Origin: Bradyrhizobium sp. cir1
Lineage (GTDB): Bacteria > Pseudomonadota > Alphaproteobacteria > Rhizobiales > Xanthobacteraceae
Assembly: GCF_014198245.1 (NCBI RefSeq)
Contig: NZ_JACIHE010000015.1
Coordinates: forward strand, 1-64,000
Length of the DNA stretch: 64,000 nucleotides
Direction of reading: 5' to 3'
In this document: positions 25,685 through 33,944 of the stretch, in pieces
Position numbering within the stretch: the stretch's first letter is position 1
Layout: the number at the start of each line of letters is the position of its first letter
Made by a program: the position numbers and the translations under genes
The notes under the pieces: generated by a model
What the model was told of the DNA's origin: nothing
Databases searched by the model: none
What the model saw: the letters and a program-made list of their open reading frames with translations, nothing else

Positions 25685-26085
25685 GTGGCCCTCTCCCCGT
25701 TCTTACGGGGGCGCGACGAGCTTCGCTCGCGCTGAGAGGGTTGGGGTGAGGGGCCGCCTCGGCAATACGCTAGCAGTTGGACTCGCGGAGACTCCCCCTC
25801 ACCCGGAATTTGCTCCCGCAAATTCCGGCCTCTCCCCGCACGCGGCAGGGCTATCGCATATGACTCGTTGCGGCGGCCTGCGCGCACGCCTCGTCCTTCG
25901 AGACGGCGCTTACGCGCCTCCTCAGGATGAGGCTAATCAGCGTCAGGGCCCGTTGAAACTGGGCCGCGCACTCCGCCCTCATCCTGAGGGCCCGCCATCG
26001 GCGGGCGTCTCGAAGAATGCGTTGTGGGCGAGCTATCCGCCACTTCATATGCGATAGCCCTGCCGCTTGCGGGGAGAGGCGAAGA
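25685..26085. repeat. Composite intergenic repeat: one element inserted in another
   Basis: A CTCTCCCCGC-type element starts at about 25688 (CCCTCTCCCCGTTCTTACGG) and reaches its hairpin arm CCTCTCCCCGC at 25829-25839. The matching arm GCGGGGAGAGG is found only at 26069-26079. Between them lies a second element, 25843-26065, bounded by a perfect 20-base inverted repeat (CGGCAGGGCTATCG... and ...CGATAGCCCTGCCG). At 52141 the same hairpin is intact with a two-base loop, so the inner element has split the loop. The gap holds no gene. Confidence 0.8.
25843..26065. repeat. Inserted palindromic element with 20-bp inverted ends
   Basis: Internal landmarks are GCGCACGCCTCGTCCTTCGA, CTCCTCAGGATGAGGCTAAT, CCTCATCCTGAGG and GGCGGGCGTCTCGAAGA. 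A second copy with the same landmarks lies at 40187-40431. It is about 220 bases, has no coding capacity, and would need a transposase supplied elsewhere if it moves. Confidence 0.75.
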
Positions 26086-26089
26086 AGCA

Positions 26090-27289
26090 TCAAAACATCA
26101 GATTGTCCTTCACCAGCACCCAGCGGCCGTTCTTGACCTGCTGGACCTGGGTGATGGTGTTGGCGAGATGGTTGGTCTTGGAGAATGTCGTCGGCGGCGA
26201 GTTGAAGATGTCGAGGAACTTGTCGCCCGACTCGAGCGCGTCGAGCATCTTCTGCCCGGTCAGGTCCTTGCCCGCCTTCTGCGCATAGAAGGCGAAGGTC
26301 ATCACCGCATTGTAGCCGATGATGGCCTGCGTATTGGCATCGGTGTTGAACGTCTTCTTGTAGTTGACGAGCCAATCCTTGACCTTGTCCTTGGCCGTGT
26401 CCTCGTAGGGAATCTCGAAGCCGCTGGCGGCGTAGAGACCTTCGACGGCTTCCTTGCCGAGGGCGGGCACTTCCATCACGTTGGTCGGCGTGGCACCAAG
26501 GAAAGTGACCTCCCAGCCGAGCTTCTTGGCTTCGGACATCGCGCCAATCGTTTCGCGGATCACGGTGCCGAGCACGACGAGGTCGCAGCCGTCGGACTTC
26601 ATCTTGGCTACTTGTGCGCTGAAGTCGGAGGCGCCGCGCTTAAAGCTCGTGGCCGAGGCCGGCTGGAGCTTCATCGCCTCGAGTTGCTGGGTGAAACCGT
26701 CGAGCACGTTTTTACCGTACTCGTCGTCCTGATACATGATGCAAGGCTTCTTCGGGCTTTTGATCTCCACCATGTATTTGAGCGCAGCGCGGGTACTCTC
26801 GACGTAAGGAACGAGATTGGCGAACTTCAGCCGCTCCTGCGGCTTGTTGGGATCTAACTTGAAGGTAAATTCAGCCGAACTCAGGGGAAACAGCTGCAGC
26901 ACGCCGGCGTCGAACAGCACATCCTGGGCGGCGAGCACGGTCGGCGACCCCATCGGGCCGATCATTGCGAAGATCTTGTCGCGCTCGATCATCTTCTGCG
27001 ATGCCAGCACCGCCTTCTTCGGATCGTAGCCGCTATCCTCGAGGACCATCTTGATCTTGCGGCCATTGATGCCGCCGGCGGCGTTGATCTCCTCGACCGC
27101 CATCTTCATCCCGTTGGAGACCGACACGCCCCAGCCCTTGACCGGACCCGACAGATCCTGATGGGTGCCGATGACGATCTCGGTCGCCGAGATGCCTTCA
27201 TTGGTGATCTTGGTTTGCGCGACGGCCGGCAGACAACTGAGCGCGATAGCGCCCATAGCAAGGCCGAACGCGTTGAACGATCTCGACAT
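26090..27289 (-). CDS. Branched-chain amino-acid-type ABC substrate-binding protein (LivK-like)
   Basis: Periplasmic type I binding protein of the Peripla_BP_6 family, 399 residues. A signal peptide (FNAFGLAMGAIALSCLPAVA) is cleaved before QTKITNEG. The mature protein starts with the expected EIVIGTHQDLSGPV and has INAAGGINGRKIKMVLEDSG. The ATG at 27289 has AGGAGA upstream; the longer frame to 27406 is rejected. It is the last gene after LivH-LivM-LivG-LivF and an acyl-CoA synthetase on the same strand. Such clusters in alphaproteobacteria often import aromatic or dicarboxylic acids rather than amino acids; the ligand here is unknown. Confidence 0.92.
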   Translation of the reverse strand: MSRSFNAFGLAMGAIALSCLPAVAQTKITNEGISATEIVIGTHQDLSGPVKGWGVSVSNGMKMAVEEINAAGGINGRKIKMVLEDSGYDPKKAVLASQKMIERDKIFAMIGPMGSPTVLAAQDVLFDAGVLQLFPLSSAEFTFKLDPNKPQERLKFANLVPYVESTRAALKYMVEIKSPKKPCIMYQDDEYGKNVLDGFTQQLEAMKLQPASATSFKRGASDFSAQVAKMKSDGCDLVVLGTVIRETIGAMSEAKKLGWEVTFLGATPTNVMEVPALGKEAVEGLYAASGFEIPYEDTAKDKVKDWLVNYKKTFNTDANTQAIIGYNAVMTFAFYAQKAGKDLTGQKMLDALESGDKFLDIFNSPPTTFSKTNHLANTITQVQQVKNGRWVLVKDNLMF

Positions 27290-27424
27290 TGACGTCTCCT
27301 CTCCTTTGGGCCCGTATTGTACGAAGGGCGGGGCCATCACCGCTTCGCTTTTTCGAACGAAACTTTTCTTTTCTGCGCATGCCCTCATCGGAAAACCGGT
27401 TCCCACTTTTCCGGGGCATGCGCG

Positions 27425-29263
27425 TCACGCCACCGCGCGCTCGCGATACATCGCGTCGATCTCGGCGGCGTAGCGCTTGTTCACGAAGCTGCGTTTCAGC
27501 TTCATGGTCGGCGTCAGCTCCTCGTCCTCCGGCGTGAGCTGGCGTTCGATCAGATAGAATCTCTTGATGGTCTCGACGCGGGCGAAATTGGCGTTGACCG
27601 CTTCGATCTCGCGCCAGATCAGGTCCTGGATCTCCGTCGCCCGGCACAGGCTGGCGTAATTGGTGAAGGGGATGTCGTGATCCTGCGCGAACTTCTCGAC
27701 ATTCTCTTGGTCGATCATCACGAGGCAGGTGAGATACGGCCGCTTGTCGCCGACCACGACGGCATCGGAGATGTAGGGCGAGAATTTGAGCTGGTTCTCG
27801 ATCTCGGACGGCGTGATGTTCTTGCCGCCGGAGGTGATGATGATGTCCTTCATCCGGTCGGTGATGCGGACGAAACCCTCATTGTCGATGGTGCCGACGT
27901 CGCCGGTGTGCAGCCAGCCACGCTGATCGATCGTCTCCGCGGTCTTCTCCGGCTGATTCAGGTAGCCCATGAACAGGAAGTCGCCCTTGATCAGGATCTC
28001 GCCGTCGGGCGACAGCGTGACCTCGCCCCAGGGCACGGCGGTGCCGACCGAGCCGAGCTTGATCCGCTCCGCCGGCATCATGGTGGCGACGCCGCAATTC
28101 TCGGTCTGGCCGTAGAGTTCGTGCATGTCGATGCCGAGCGCGAGATACCAGCGAATCAATTCCGGCGCGATCGGCGCCGCGCCCGTGAAGGCGATGCGGC
28201 AGCGGTCGAGCCCGATCATGCGGCGGATGTTGCGGAAGGCGACCAGGTAGGCGAGACGGCTGGCGATGCGCAGCGACAGCGGCGGCGCCCTGCCCTCGAG
28301 CCGGCAATCGACCATGCGATAGCCGATGCCGATGGCGCGGCGATAGACCCATTGCTGCAGCGGCGTCGCATCCTTCAGCGCGATGGTGATGGCGGAATAG
28401 AATTTTTCCCAGATGCGCGGCACCGCGAGGAAGATGGTCGGCTGCACCTCGCGCAGATTGTCCGGCACGGTTTCCGGGCTCTCGGCGAAATTCATCACCG
28501 AGCCGAGCGCGACCGAGATGTAATAGCCGCCGACGCGCTCGGCGACGTGACAGAGCGGCAGGAAGATCAGCCGATCCTCGTCCTCCCGCGCCGGGATGAA
28601 GTCGTTGGCGTGCCGCATCTGGTGCGTCACGCTGCGATTGGCGTGCATCGCGCCCTTGGGCGGGCCTGTCGTGCCCGAGGTGTAGACGAGCACCACGAGA
28701 TCGCCCGCACTGCGGCTGTCGATCATCTCCTGCCACAGCGCTTCGCGGCCGACCATGTGGTTGCGCCCGAGCGCGCGAAACTCGTCGAACGACATCACCA
28801 TGTCGTCGGAGAAGCCGCTGAGGCCCTCCATGTCGAACACGATGACCTTCTGCAGGGACGGGCAGCGCACGCGGCAGATGAGGATCTTGTCGAGCTGCTC
28901 CTCGTCCTCGGCAAAGATTACCTTCGTACGGGAATCGTTGACGAGATACTCGACCTGGGACGAGGAATCGGTCGGATAGATTCCGGAGGAGACGCCACCG
29001 GCGCACAGGATGCCCATGTCGGCGTAGACCCATTCAGGCACAGCGTTGGCGATGATGGAGGCGACGTCGCCGGGCATGAAGCCGATGGCGCGAAGCGCGT
29101 AGGCGATTTCCTTGGAGATCTCCAGCCACTCGCGCCAGCTGGTCGGCTGCCAGATGCCGAACTTCTTCTCGCGGATTGCAGGCCGATCGCTCCGCGTCTC
29201 CGCGGCAAGCAAGAAGCTCTTTGCGATCGTATCAGCGACCGTCAGCACCGCCGGTCGGGGCAT
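27425..29263 (-). CDS. Long-chain acyl-CoA synthetase (AMP-forming)
   Basis: ANL-superfamily ligase of 612 residues that activates a carboxylic acid to its CoA thioester through an acyl-AMP. The P-loop motif VLVYTSGTTGPPKGAMHAN is near 190, the A5 region YGQTENCG near 380, and the hinge/A8 region WLHTGDVG with DRMKDIITSGGKNITPSEIE near 450-490. The C-terminal lysine region KRSFVNKRY is present. The size and motifs fit the COG1022 long-chain type. The ATG at 29263 has GGAGGAG seven bases upstream. It lies between LivF and the binding-protein gene, so it probably activates the acid that the importer brings in. Confidence 0.9.
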   Translation of the reverse strand: MPRPAVLTVADTIAKSFLLAAETRSDRPAIREKKFGIWQPTSWREWLEISKEIAYALRAIGFMPGDVASIIANAVPEWVYADMGILCAGGVSSGIYPTDSSSQVEYLVNDSRTKVIFAEDEEQLDKILICRVRCPSLQKVIVFDMEGLSGFSDDMVMSFDEFRALGRNHMVGREALWQEMIDSRSAGDLVVLVYTSGTTGPPKGAMHANRSVTHQMRHANDFIPAREDEDRLIFLPLCHVAERVGGYYISVALGSVMNFAESPETVPDNLREVQPTIFLAVPRIWEKFYSAITIALKDATPLQQWVYRRAIGIGYRMVDCRLEGRAPPLSLRIASRLAYLVAFRNIRRMIGLDRCRIAFTGAAPIAPELIRWYLALGIDMHELYGQTENCGVATMMPAERIKLGSVGTAVPWGEVTLSPDGEILIKGDFLFMGYLNQPEKTAETIDQRGWLHTGDVGTIDNEGFVRITDRMKDIIITSGGKNITPSEIENQLKFSPYISDAVVVGDKRPYLTCLVMIDQENVEKFAQDHDIPFTNYASLCRATEIQDLIWREIEAVNANFARVETIKRFYLIERQLTPEDEELTPTMKLKRSFVNKRYAAEIDAMYRERAVA

Positions 29264-29342
29264 GCGCGTCTCCTCCTTGTCGCCTTTCCCCCTCCGCTGC
29301 CTGCCTTGCCGGCGGTCTATGTCGTGGAGGGGGTCCCCCCAT

Positions 29343-30131
29343 CTAACGCCACGTTTTCTTCTTTTTCCAGCGCCGTTCGCCTCTAGCGCCCGCCTCCTTG
29401 GCGCCAAGGTAAAATTCCTGGATGTCCTGGGAATGCATCAAGCGGTCGCAGCTGTCGTTCATCACGATGCGGCCGATCTCGAGCACATAGCCGTAATGGG
29501 CGGTCTCCAGCGCCACCTTGGCGTTCTGCTCGACCAGCAGGATCGACATGCCCTGCTCCTCGTTGACCCGGCGGATAATGGTGAAGATTTCCTTCACCAG
29601 CAGCGGCGACAGGCCGAGTGAGGGCTCGTCGAGCAAGAGCAGCGTCGGCCGGTTCATCAGCGCGCGCCCGATCGCGAGCATCTGCTGCTCGCCGCCAGAG
29701 AGCTGGCCGGCCGGCTGGTTGATGCGCTCCTTCAGGCGCGGGAAATAGCCGTAGACGCGCTCCAGATCCTCCGCGACGCCGTCGCGGTCCTTGCGCGGAT
29801 AGGCGCCCATCATCAGGTTCTCACGCACGGAGAGGAACGGGAACACCTCGCGTCCCTCCGGCACGTGACTTAAGCCCAGCCGCACGATGCGGTCGGCTTC
29901 CATGCGCTGGATCGGCTTGCCCATGAATTCGATCGCGCCCTTCTGCGGATCGAGGATGCCCGAGATCGTCTTCAGCACCGTGGTCTTGCCGGCGCCGTTG
30001 GCCCCGAGCAGCGTGACGATGCGGCCGCGGGGCACCTCCAGCGAGATGCCGCGGATCGCCATGATCGGCCCGTAATAGCTCTCGATGTTGGAGAGCTTCA
30101 GGATGATGTCCGGGGTCGCCGCGGCGCCCAT
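29343..30131 (-). CDS. livF: Liv-type ABC transporter ATP-binding protein
   Basis: ATPase of 262 residues with Walker A GANGAGKTTVLKTISG near 43-58, the signature LSGGEQQMLAIGRAL near 143, and Walker B LLLLDEPSLGLS followed by the family's PLLVKEIF. It has a basic C-terminal tail (RRWKKKK) not usual in LivF. It starts three bases after LivG. Confidence 0.93.
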   Translation of the reverse strand: MGAAATPDIILKLSNIESYYGPIMAIRGISLEVPRGRIVTLLGANGAGKTTVLKTISGILDPQKGAIEFMGKPIQRMEADRIVRLGLSHVPEGREVFPFLSVRENLMMGAYPRKDRDGVAEDLERVYGYFPRLKERINQPAGQLSGGEQQMLAIGRALMNRPTLLLLDEPSLGLSPLLVKEIFTIIRRVNEEQGMSILLVEQNAKVALETAHYGYVLEIGRIVMNDSCDRLMHSQDIQEFYLGAKEAGARGERRWKKKKTWR

Positions 30132-30134
30132 GCG

Positions 30135-30893
30135 TCAGGTTCCGAGATACGCTGCGACGACGTCGGGGTGCTGCTGCACCTCGGCGGGCGAGCCCATGGC
30201 GAGCACCCTTCCGTAGTTCAGCGCAATGACGCGGTCGGAGACGCGGTTCACCAGCGCCATGTCGTGCTCGACCATCAGCACCGTGACGCCGAGCTCACTC
30301 TTCATGTCGCGGATCCAGAACGACATGTCGTCGGTCTCCTCGACATTGAGGCCCGAGGACGGCTCGTCGAGCAGGATCAGCTTCGGCTCCGAGCACAGCG
30401 CCCGCGCCAGCTCGATCACCTTGCGCACGCCGTATGGCAGGCCCGAGATCAGCTTGTCGCGATAGGGCTCGAGGTCGAGAAGCTCGATCACCTGCTCGAC
30501 CCGGCGTCGGTGCACCTTCTCGTTGGCGCGCACGCTCGGCAGGAACAAGAGCTCCTGCCAGAGCTGGGTGGTCGAATGGCGGTGGCGGCCGACCAAAAGG
30601 TTCGACAGCACGGTCGCGTTCTCGAACAGCTCGATGTTCTGGAAGGTGCGGGCGATGCCGAGCTTTGCGATGTCGTAGGGCGGCTGCTCCGTGATGTCCT
30701 GGTCCTCGAAGAAGATGCGGCCCGAGGTCGGCCGGTAGATGCGCGAGATCAGGTTGAAGATCGAGCTCTTGCCGGCGCCATTGGGACCGATGATCGAGAG
30801 GATCTCGCCCTTCTCGACCGCGAACGAGACCGCATCGACCGCCTTGAGGCCTCCGAAATGCAGCGACAGGTTCTCGGCGCGGAAATAGCTCAT
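30135..30893 (-). CDS. livG: Liv-type ABC transporter ATP-binding protein
   Basis: ATPase of 252 residues with Walker A GPNGAGKSSIFNLISR near 37-52 and Walker B LILLDEPSSGLN with the LivG-type NVEETDDM following. The expected signature LSGGQ is replaced by LPYGVRKVIELARALCSEP, as is common in LivG proteins. Its start overlaps the LivM stop by four bases. Confidence 0.93.
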   Translation of the reverse strand: MSYFRAENLSLHFGGLKAVDAVSFAVEKGEILSIIGPNGAGKSSIFNLISRIYRPTSGRIFFEDQDITEQPPYDIAKLGIARTFQNIELFENATVLSNLLVGRHRHSTTQLWQELLFLPSVRANEKVHRRRVEQVIELLDLEPYRDKLISGLPYGVRKVIELARALCSEPKLILLDEPSSGLNVEETDDMSFWIRDMKSELGVTVLMVEHDMALVNRVSDRVIALNYGRVLAMGSPAEVQQHPDVVAAYLGT

Positions 30894-32041
30894 CGGTTGC
30901 GCTCCGACTTCACGTAGATCTTCTGCCGCTTGAAGGTGGCGCGCTTGTAGAGCGGGAACAGCTGGAAGAAGAGCTTGATCTTGAGCCAGCGGCCGTAGAG
31001 CCCGAGCGGCTCGAACAGCACGAACAGCACGATGATGATGCCGTAGATGGCGCCCTTCAGGCCGTTGAGCGAGGCGAAGGCCGCGACCTTGGACTGGATG
31101 TTGCCCGCAGTCGCCGAGCCCGCCCCGAATGTCGCGGCGATGCCGGCGATGATGCCGGGCATGTCGTCCTTGAGGTAGGTGAGGAACGGATCGATCATCA
31201 CGATGAAGATCGCGCCCAGCACCGCCCCGTGCAGGCTGAAGGTGCCGCCGATCAGGATCACGATGATGAACTCGATCGAGAGCTGGAGCGTGAACATCTC
31301 CGGCGAGATGAAGGAGAGCTTGTGCGCGAACAGCACGCCGGCAAGACCGGTGATCGCCGCCGAGATCGCAAACGACTTGACCTTGTAGAGTGCGACATTG
31401 ACGCCCATGCTGCGCGCCGCGGTCTCGGAGTCGCGGATCGCGACGAAGGCGCGGCCCGTCGGCGAACGCAGCAAATTGAGCGTGCCGACGATGGTCAGCA
31501 CCAGCACGGCAAGACAGAGGAAGTAGAAAGTGGGGCTGTCGCGCGGCACGGCGACGCCGAGCAGCGACAGCGCCTTGACCCGCATGCCCTCATTGCCGTT
31601 GGTGACGCTCTCCCACCGCGCCAGGATCTCCTCGACGATCAGGGCAAAGGAGATGGTGGCGATGACGAGGTAGATGCCGGTGAGGCGCAGCGCGGGAAAG
31701 CCGACCATCGCGCCGATGATGCCGGTCAAAAGCCCGGCGGCGAGGAAGTAGACCGGGAACGGCACGTTATACTTCTGCAGATACGCCGCGGTGTAGGCCC
31801 CGATCGCGAGGAACGCGGCATGCCCGAGCGAGGCCTGGCCGGTGAAGCCGGTCAGGATCAGCAACGCCACGCCGACGGTTGCATAGATGCAGACGAAGAC
31901 GAGCTGGCTCATCAGATAGCTGGAGAGCACGTAGGGCGCGATCAGCAGCAGCGCGAGCAGGACGCCATAGGTGACGACGTAGCCCGAATGCGGAAACAGT
32001 TTGATGTCGTCCTCGTAGTCGGTCTTGAACAGGAAGCGCAT
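30890..32041 (-). CDS. livM: Liv-type ABC transporter permease
   Basis: Inner-membrane permease of 383 residues, about ten helices, with the LivM pattern TGFTGQASLGHAAFLAIGAY near 85-105 and the C-terminal IIVLFVLFEPLGLYG. The reading frame continues upstream to 33028, but that part is arginine-rich antisense-like sequence over the real LivH, so the ATG at 32041 is used. It starts five bases after LivH. Confidence 0.92.
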   Translation of the reverse strand: MRFLFKTDYEDDIKLFPHSGYVVTYGVLLALLLIAPYVLSSYLMSQLVFVCIYATVGVALLILTGFTGQASLGHAAFLAIGAYTAAYLQKYNVPFPVYFLAAGLLTGIIGAMVGFPALRLTGIYLVIATISFALIVEEILARWESVTNGNEGMRVKALSLLGVAVPRDSPTFYFLCLAVLVLTIVGTLNLLRSPTGRAFVAIRDSETAARSMGVNVALYKVKSFAISAAITGLAGVLFAHKLSFISPEMFTLQLSIEFIIVILIGGTFSLHGAVLGAIFIVMIDPFLTYLKDDMPGIIAGIAATFGAGSATAGNIQSKVAAFASLNGLKGAIYGIIIVLFVLFEPLGLYGRWLKIKLFFQLFPLYKRATFKRQKIYVKSERNR

Positions 32042-32046
32042 GGCGT

Positions 32047-32922
32047 TCAGACCTTCTTGCGGACGTGAAGGCCGAACAGGCCTTCGGGCTTCAGCACCAG
32101 CACTGTGAGCAGCACGATGTAGGGCGCGACGTCCTTCCAGCCCTCGGGCAGGTAGAACCCTGCCATGCTCTCGATCACGCCGATCAGGACGCCGCCGACC
32201 ACGGCGCCCGGGATCGAGCCGAAGCCGCCGAGCACGGCGGCCGGAAAGGCCTTGAGGCCGAGCACGAGGCCGACATTGGAATGGATGAAGGTGATCGGCG
32301 CCAGCAGCACGCCGGCGCAGGTCGCCACCGCCGCGCTGATCGCCCAGACGATCGACACCACCCGCTTGACCGGAATGCCCATGTAATAGGCCGCCAGCAT
32401 GTTCTCCGAGCTGGCGCGCATCGCGGTGCCGAGCGTGGTCTTGTTGAAGAACAGATAGAGCAGCGTGCACAGGATCATCGTCGCCGCGATCACGGACAGC
32501 TTGTCGTAGGCGAGCACCAGCGAGCCGATCCGCAATACGCCCTGGCTGAATGGCGTCTCGATCTTCAGGTCGTCGGTGCCCCAGATCATGCCGGCGATCG
32601 AGCGCAGGAAATAACCGAGGCCGATCGTGGCCATGATGATGGAGAATTGCGGATAGCCGAGGATCGGCCGCACCACCACGCGCTCGGCCAGCATGCCGAA
32701 CAGCGCCATGGCGGCCACCGCACCGGCAAAGCCGATCCAGTAGTTCAGGCCCATCATGCCGATGAAGGTGAAGGCGAAGAAGCCGCCGAGCATCATCAGA
32801 TCGCCCTGGGCGAAATTGACGACCTCGGTGGCCTTGTAGACGAGCACGAAGCCGAGCGCGATCAGGCCGTAGACGCAGCCGAGCGCGACACCGCTGACCA
32901 GCTGCTGAACGAAATCCAGCAT
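32047..32922 (-). CDS. livH: Liv-type ABC transporter permease
   Basis: Inner-membrane permease of 291 residues with the diagnostic LivH opening LVSGVALGCVYGLIALGFVL and VVNFAQGDLMMLGGFFAF near 40-60. The ATG at 32922 follows GGAGG at 11 bases; the frame to 33018 is rejected. First gene of the leftward Liv-acyl-CoA-synthetase cluster. Confidence 0.92.
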   Translation of the reverse strand: MLDFVQQLVSGVALGCVYGLIALGFVLVYKATEVVNFAQGDLMMLGGFFAFTFIGMMGLNYWIGFAGAVAAMALFGMLAERVVVRPILGYPQFSIIMATIGLGYFLRSIAGMIWGTDDLKIETPFSQGVLRIGSLVLAYDKLSVIAATMILCTLLYLFFNKTTLGTAMRASSENMLAAYYMGIPVKRVVSIVWAISAAVATCAGVLLAPITFIHSNVGLVLGLKAFPAAVLGGFGSIPGAVVGGVLIGVIESMAGFYLPEGWKDVAPYIVLLTVLVLKPEGLFGLHVRKKV

Positions 32923-33104
32923 CGCCGCGCTTCCTCCCGATGCGACCAGCGTTCTTCGAGCGCCGTGTCGCATCTTGTGTCCAGTCGCTACGCAGTCGTT
33001 TCGCCGCGTTAGCGCCATTTGTCCGCAATCAATTCAGCCTGAACGCCCGCGCGCTGTCAACAAACGGTGACTTGTTAAGGTGACTTGCCTTTAGTCCAAT
33101 CCGG

Positions 33105-33944
33105 ATGACGGAATTTGTCGGCCGTAGATTCACGGTGCCGAAACATCTTCAAGTCAAGGTCGCGGGCGATGCAAAACCGGATGGTATGGCCGTCATGAAG
33201 CCGGACAACTCGGCGCTGGAAGTCCGAGGGTTAACGAAGCGTTTTGACCGGCTGGCGGTCGACAGCCTCGATCTCACCATTCATGCCGGCGAATTCTATG
33301 CTCTGGTCGGCCCCAACGGCGCCGGCAAGACGACCACCTTGCGTATGGTCGCGGGCCTGCTCAGGCCCGATGCCGGCGCGGTCTCGATCTTCGGCATCGA
33401 TGCGCTCCAAAGCCCCGTCGCCGCCAAGCAGGTGATGGCGTGGGTCTCCGACGAGCCCATGATCTATGACAAGCTGACCCCGCTCGAATATCTCGAATTC
33501 GTCGCCGGGCTCTGGGGCATCGCGCCGCCGGTCTCGGAACCGGTCGCCGAGGAGCTGCTCAGCTCGCTCGGGCTCGAGCCGCACCGGCACGAGCGCTGCG
33601 AGGCCTTTTCCAAAGGCATGCGCCAGAAGGTGGCGCTGGCCGGCGCACTGGTGCACGATCCCCGTCTCATCATTCTCGACGAGCCCCTGACGGGATTGGA
33701 CGCCGTCTCCGCCCGCCACGTGAAGGGCCTGCTCGGCGAGCGCGTCCGCGCCGGCTGCACCGTCATCATGACCACGCACATCCTCGAGGTCGCCGAGCGC
33801 ATGGCCGACCGCATCGGCGTGATCGCCTCGGGCCGCCTCGTCGCCGAAGGCACGCTCACCGAGCTGCGCCAGCAGAACGGCCAGGCCGACACCAGCCTGG
33901 AAGATCTGTTCATCGCGCTGGTGACGCTGCAGGAAGCCGCATGA
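33105..33944 (+). CDS. ABC-2 type exporter ATP-binding protein
   Basis: ATPase of up to 279 residues with Walker A GPNGAGKTTTLRMVAG near 69-84, signature FSKGMRQKVALAGAL and Walker B LIILDEPLTGLD. The fold begins near residue 38 (ALEVRGLTKRF), so a start at 33186 or 33195 is just as possible as 33105; none has a clear ribosome site. Its stop overlaps the permease start by four bases (ATGA). Together they form a two-gene exporter of unknown substrate, divergent from the Liv cluster. Confidence 0.88.
   Translation: MTEFVGRRFTVPKHLQVKVAGDAKPDGMAVMKPDNSALEVRGLTKRFDRLAVDSLDLTIHAGEFYALVGPNGAGKTTTLRMVAGLLRPDAGAVSIFGIDALQSPVAAKQVMAWVSDEPMIYDKLTPLEYLEFVAGLWGIAPPVSEPVAEELLSSLGLEPHRHERCEAFSKGMRQKVALAGALVHDPRLIILDEPLTGLDAVSARHVKGLLGERVRAGCTVIMTTHILEVAERMADRIGVIASGRLVAEGTLTELRQQNGQADTSLEDLFIALVTLQEAA

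Noticed and set aside
25685..26085. CRISPR-like repeats
   Set aside because: The repeats are inverted and nested, not evenly spaced direct repeats with unique spacers, and there is no cas gene.
30890..33028. An apparent 712-residue fusion of LivH region and LivM
   Set aside because: Only the part after 32041 is LivM. The upstream part is out of frame with the real LivH and is arginine-rich shadow sequence.
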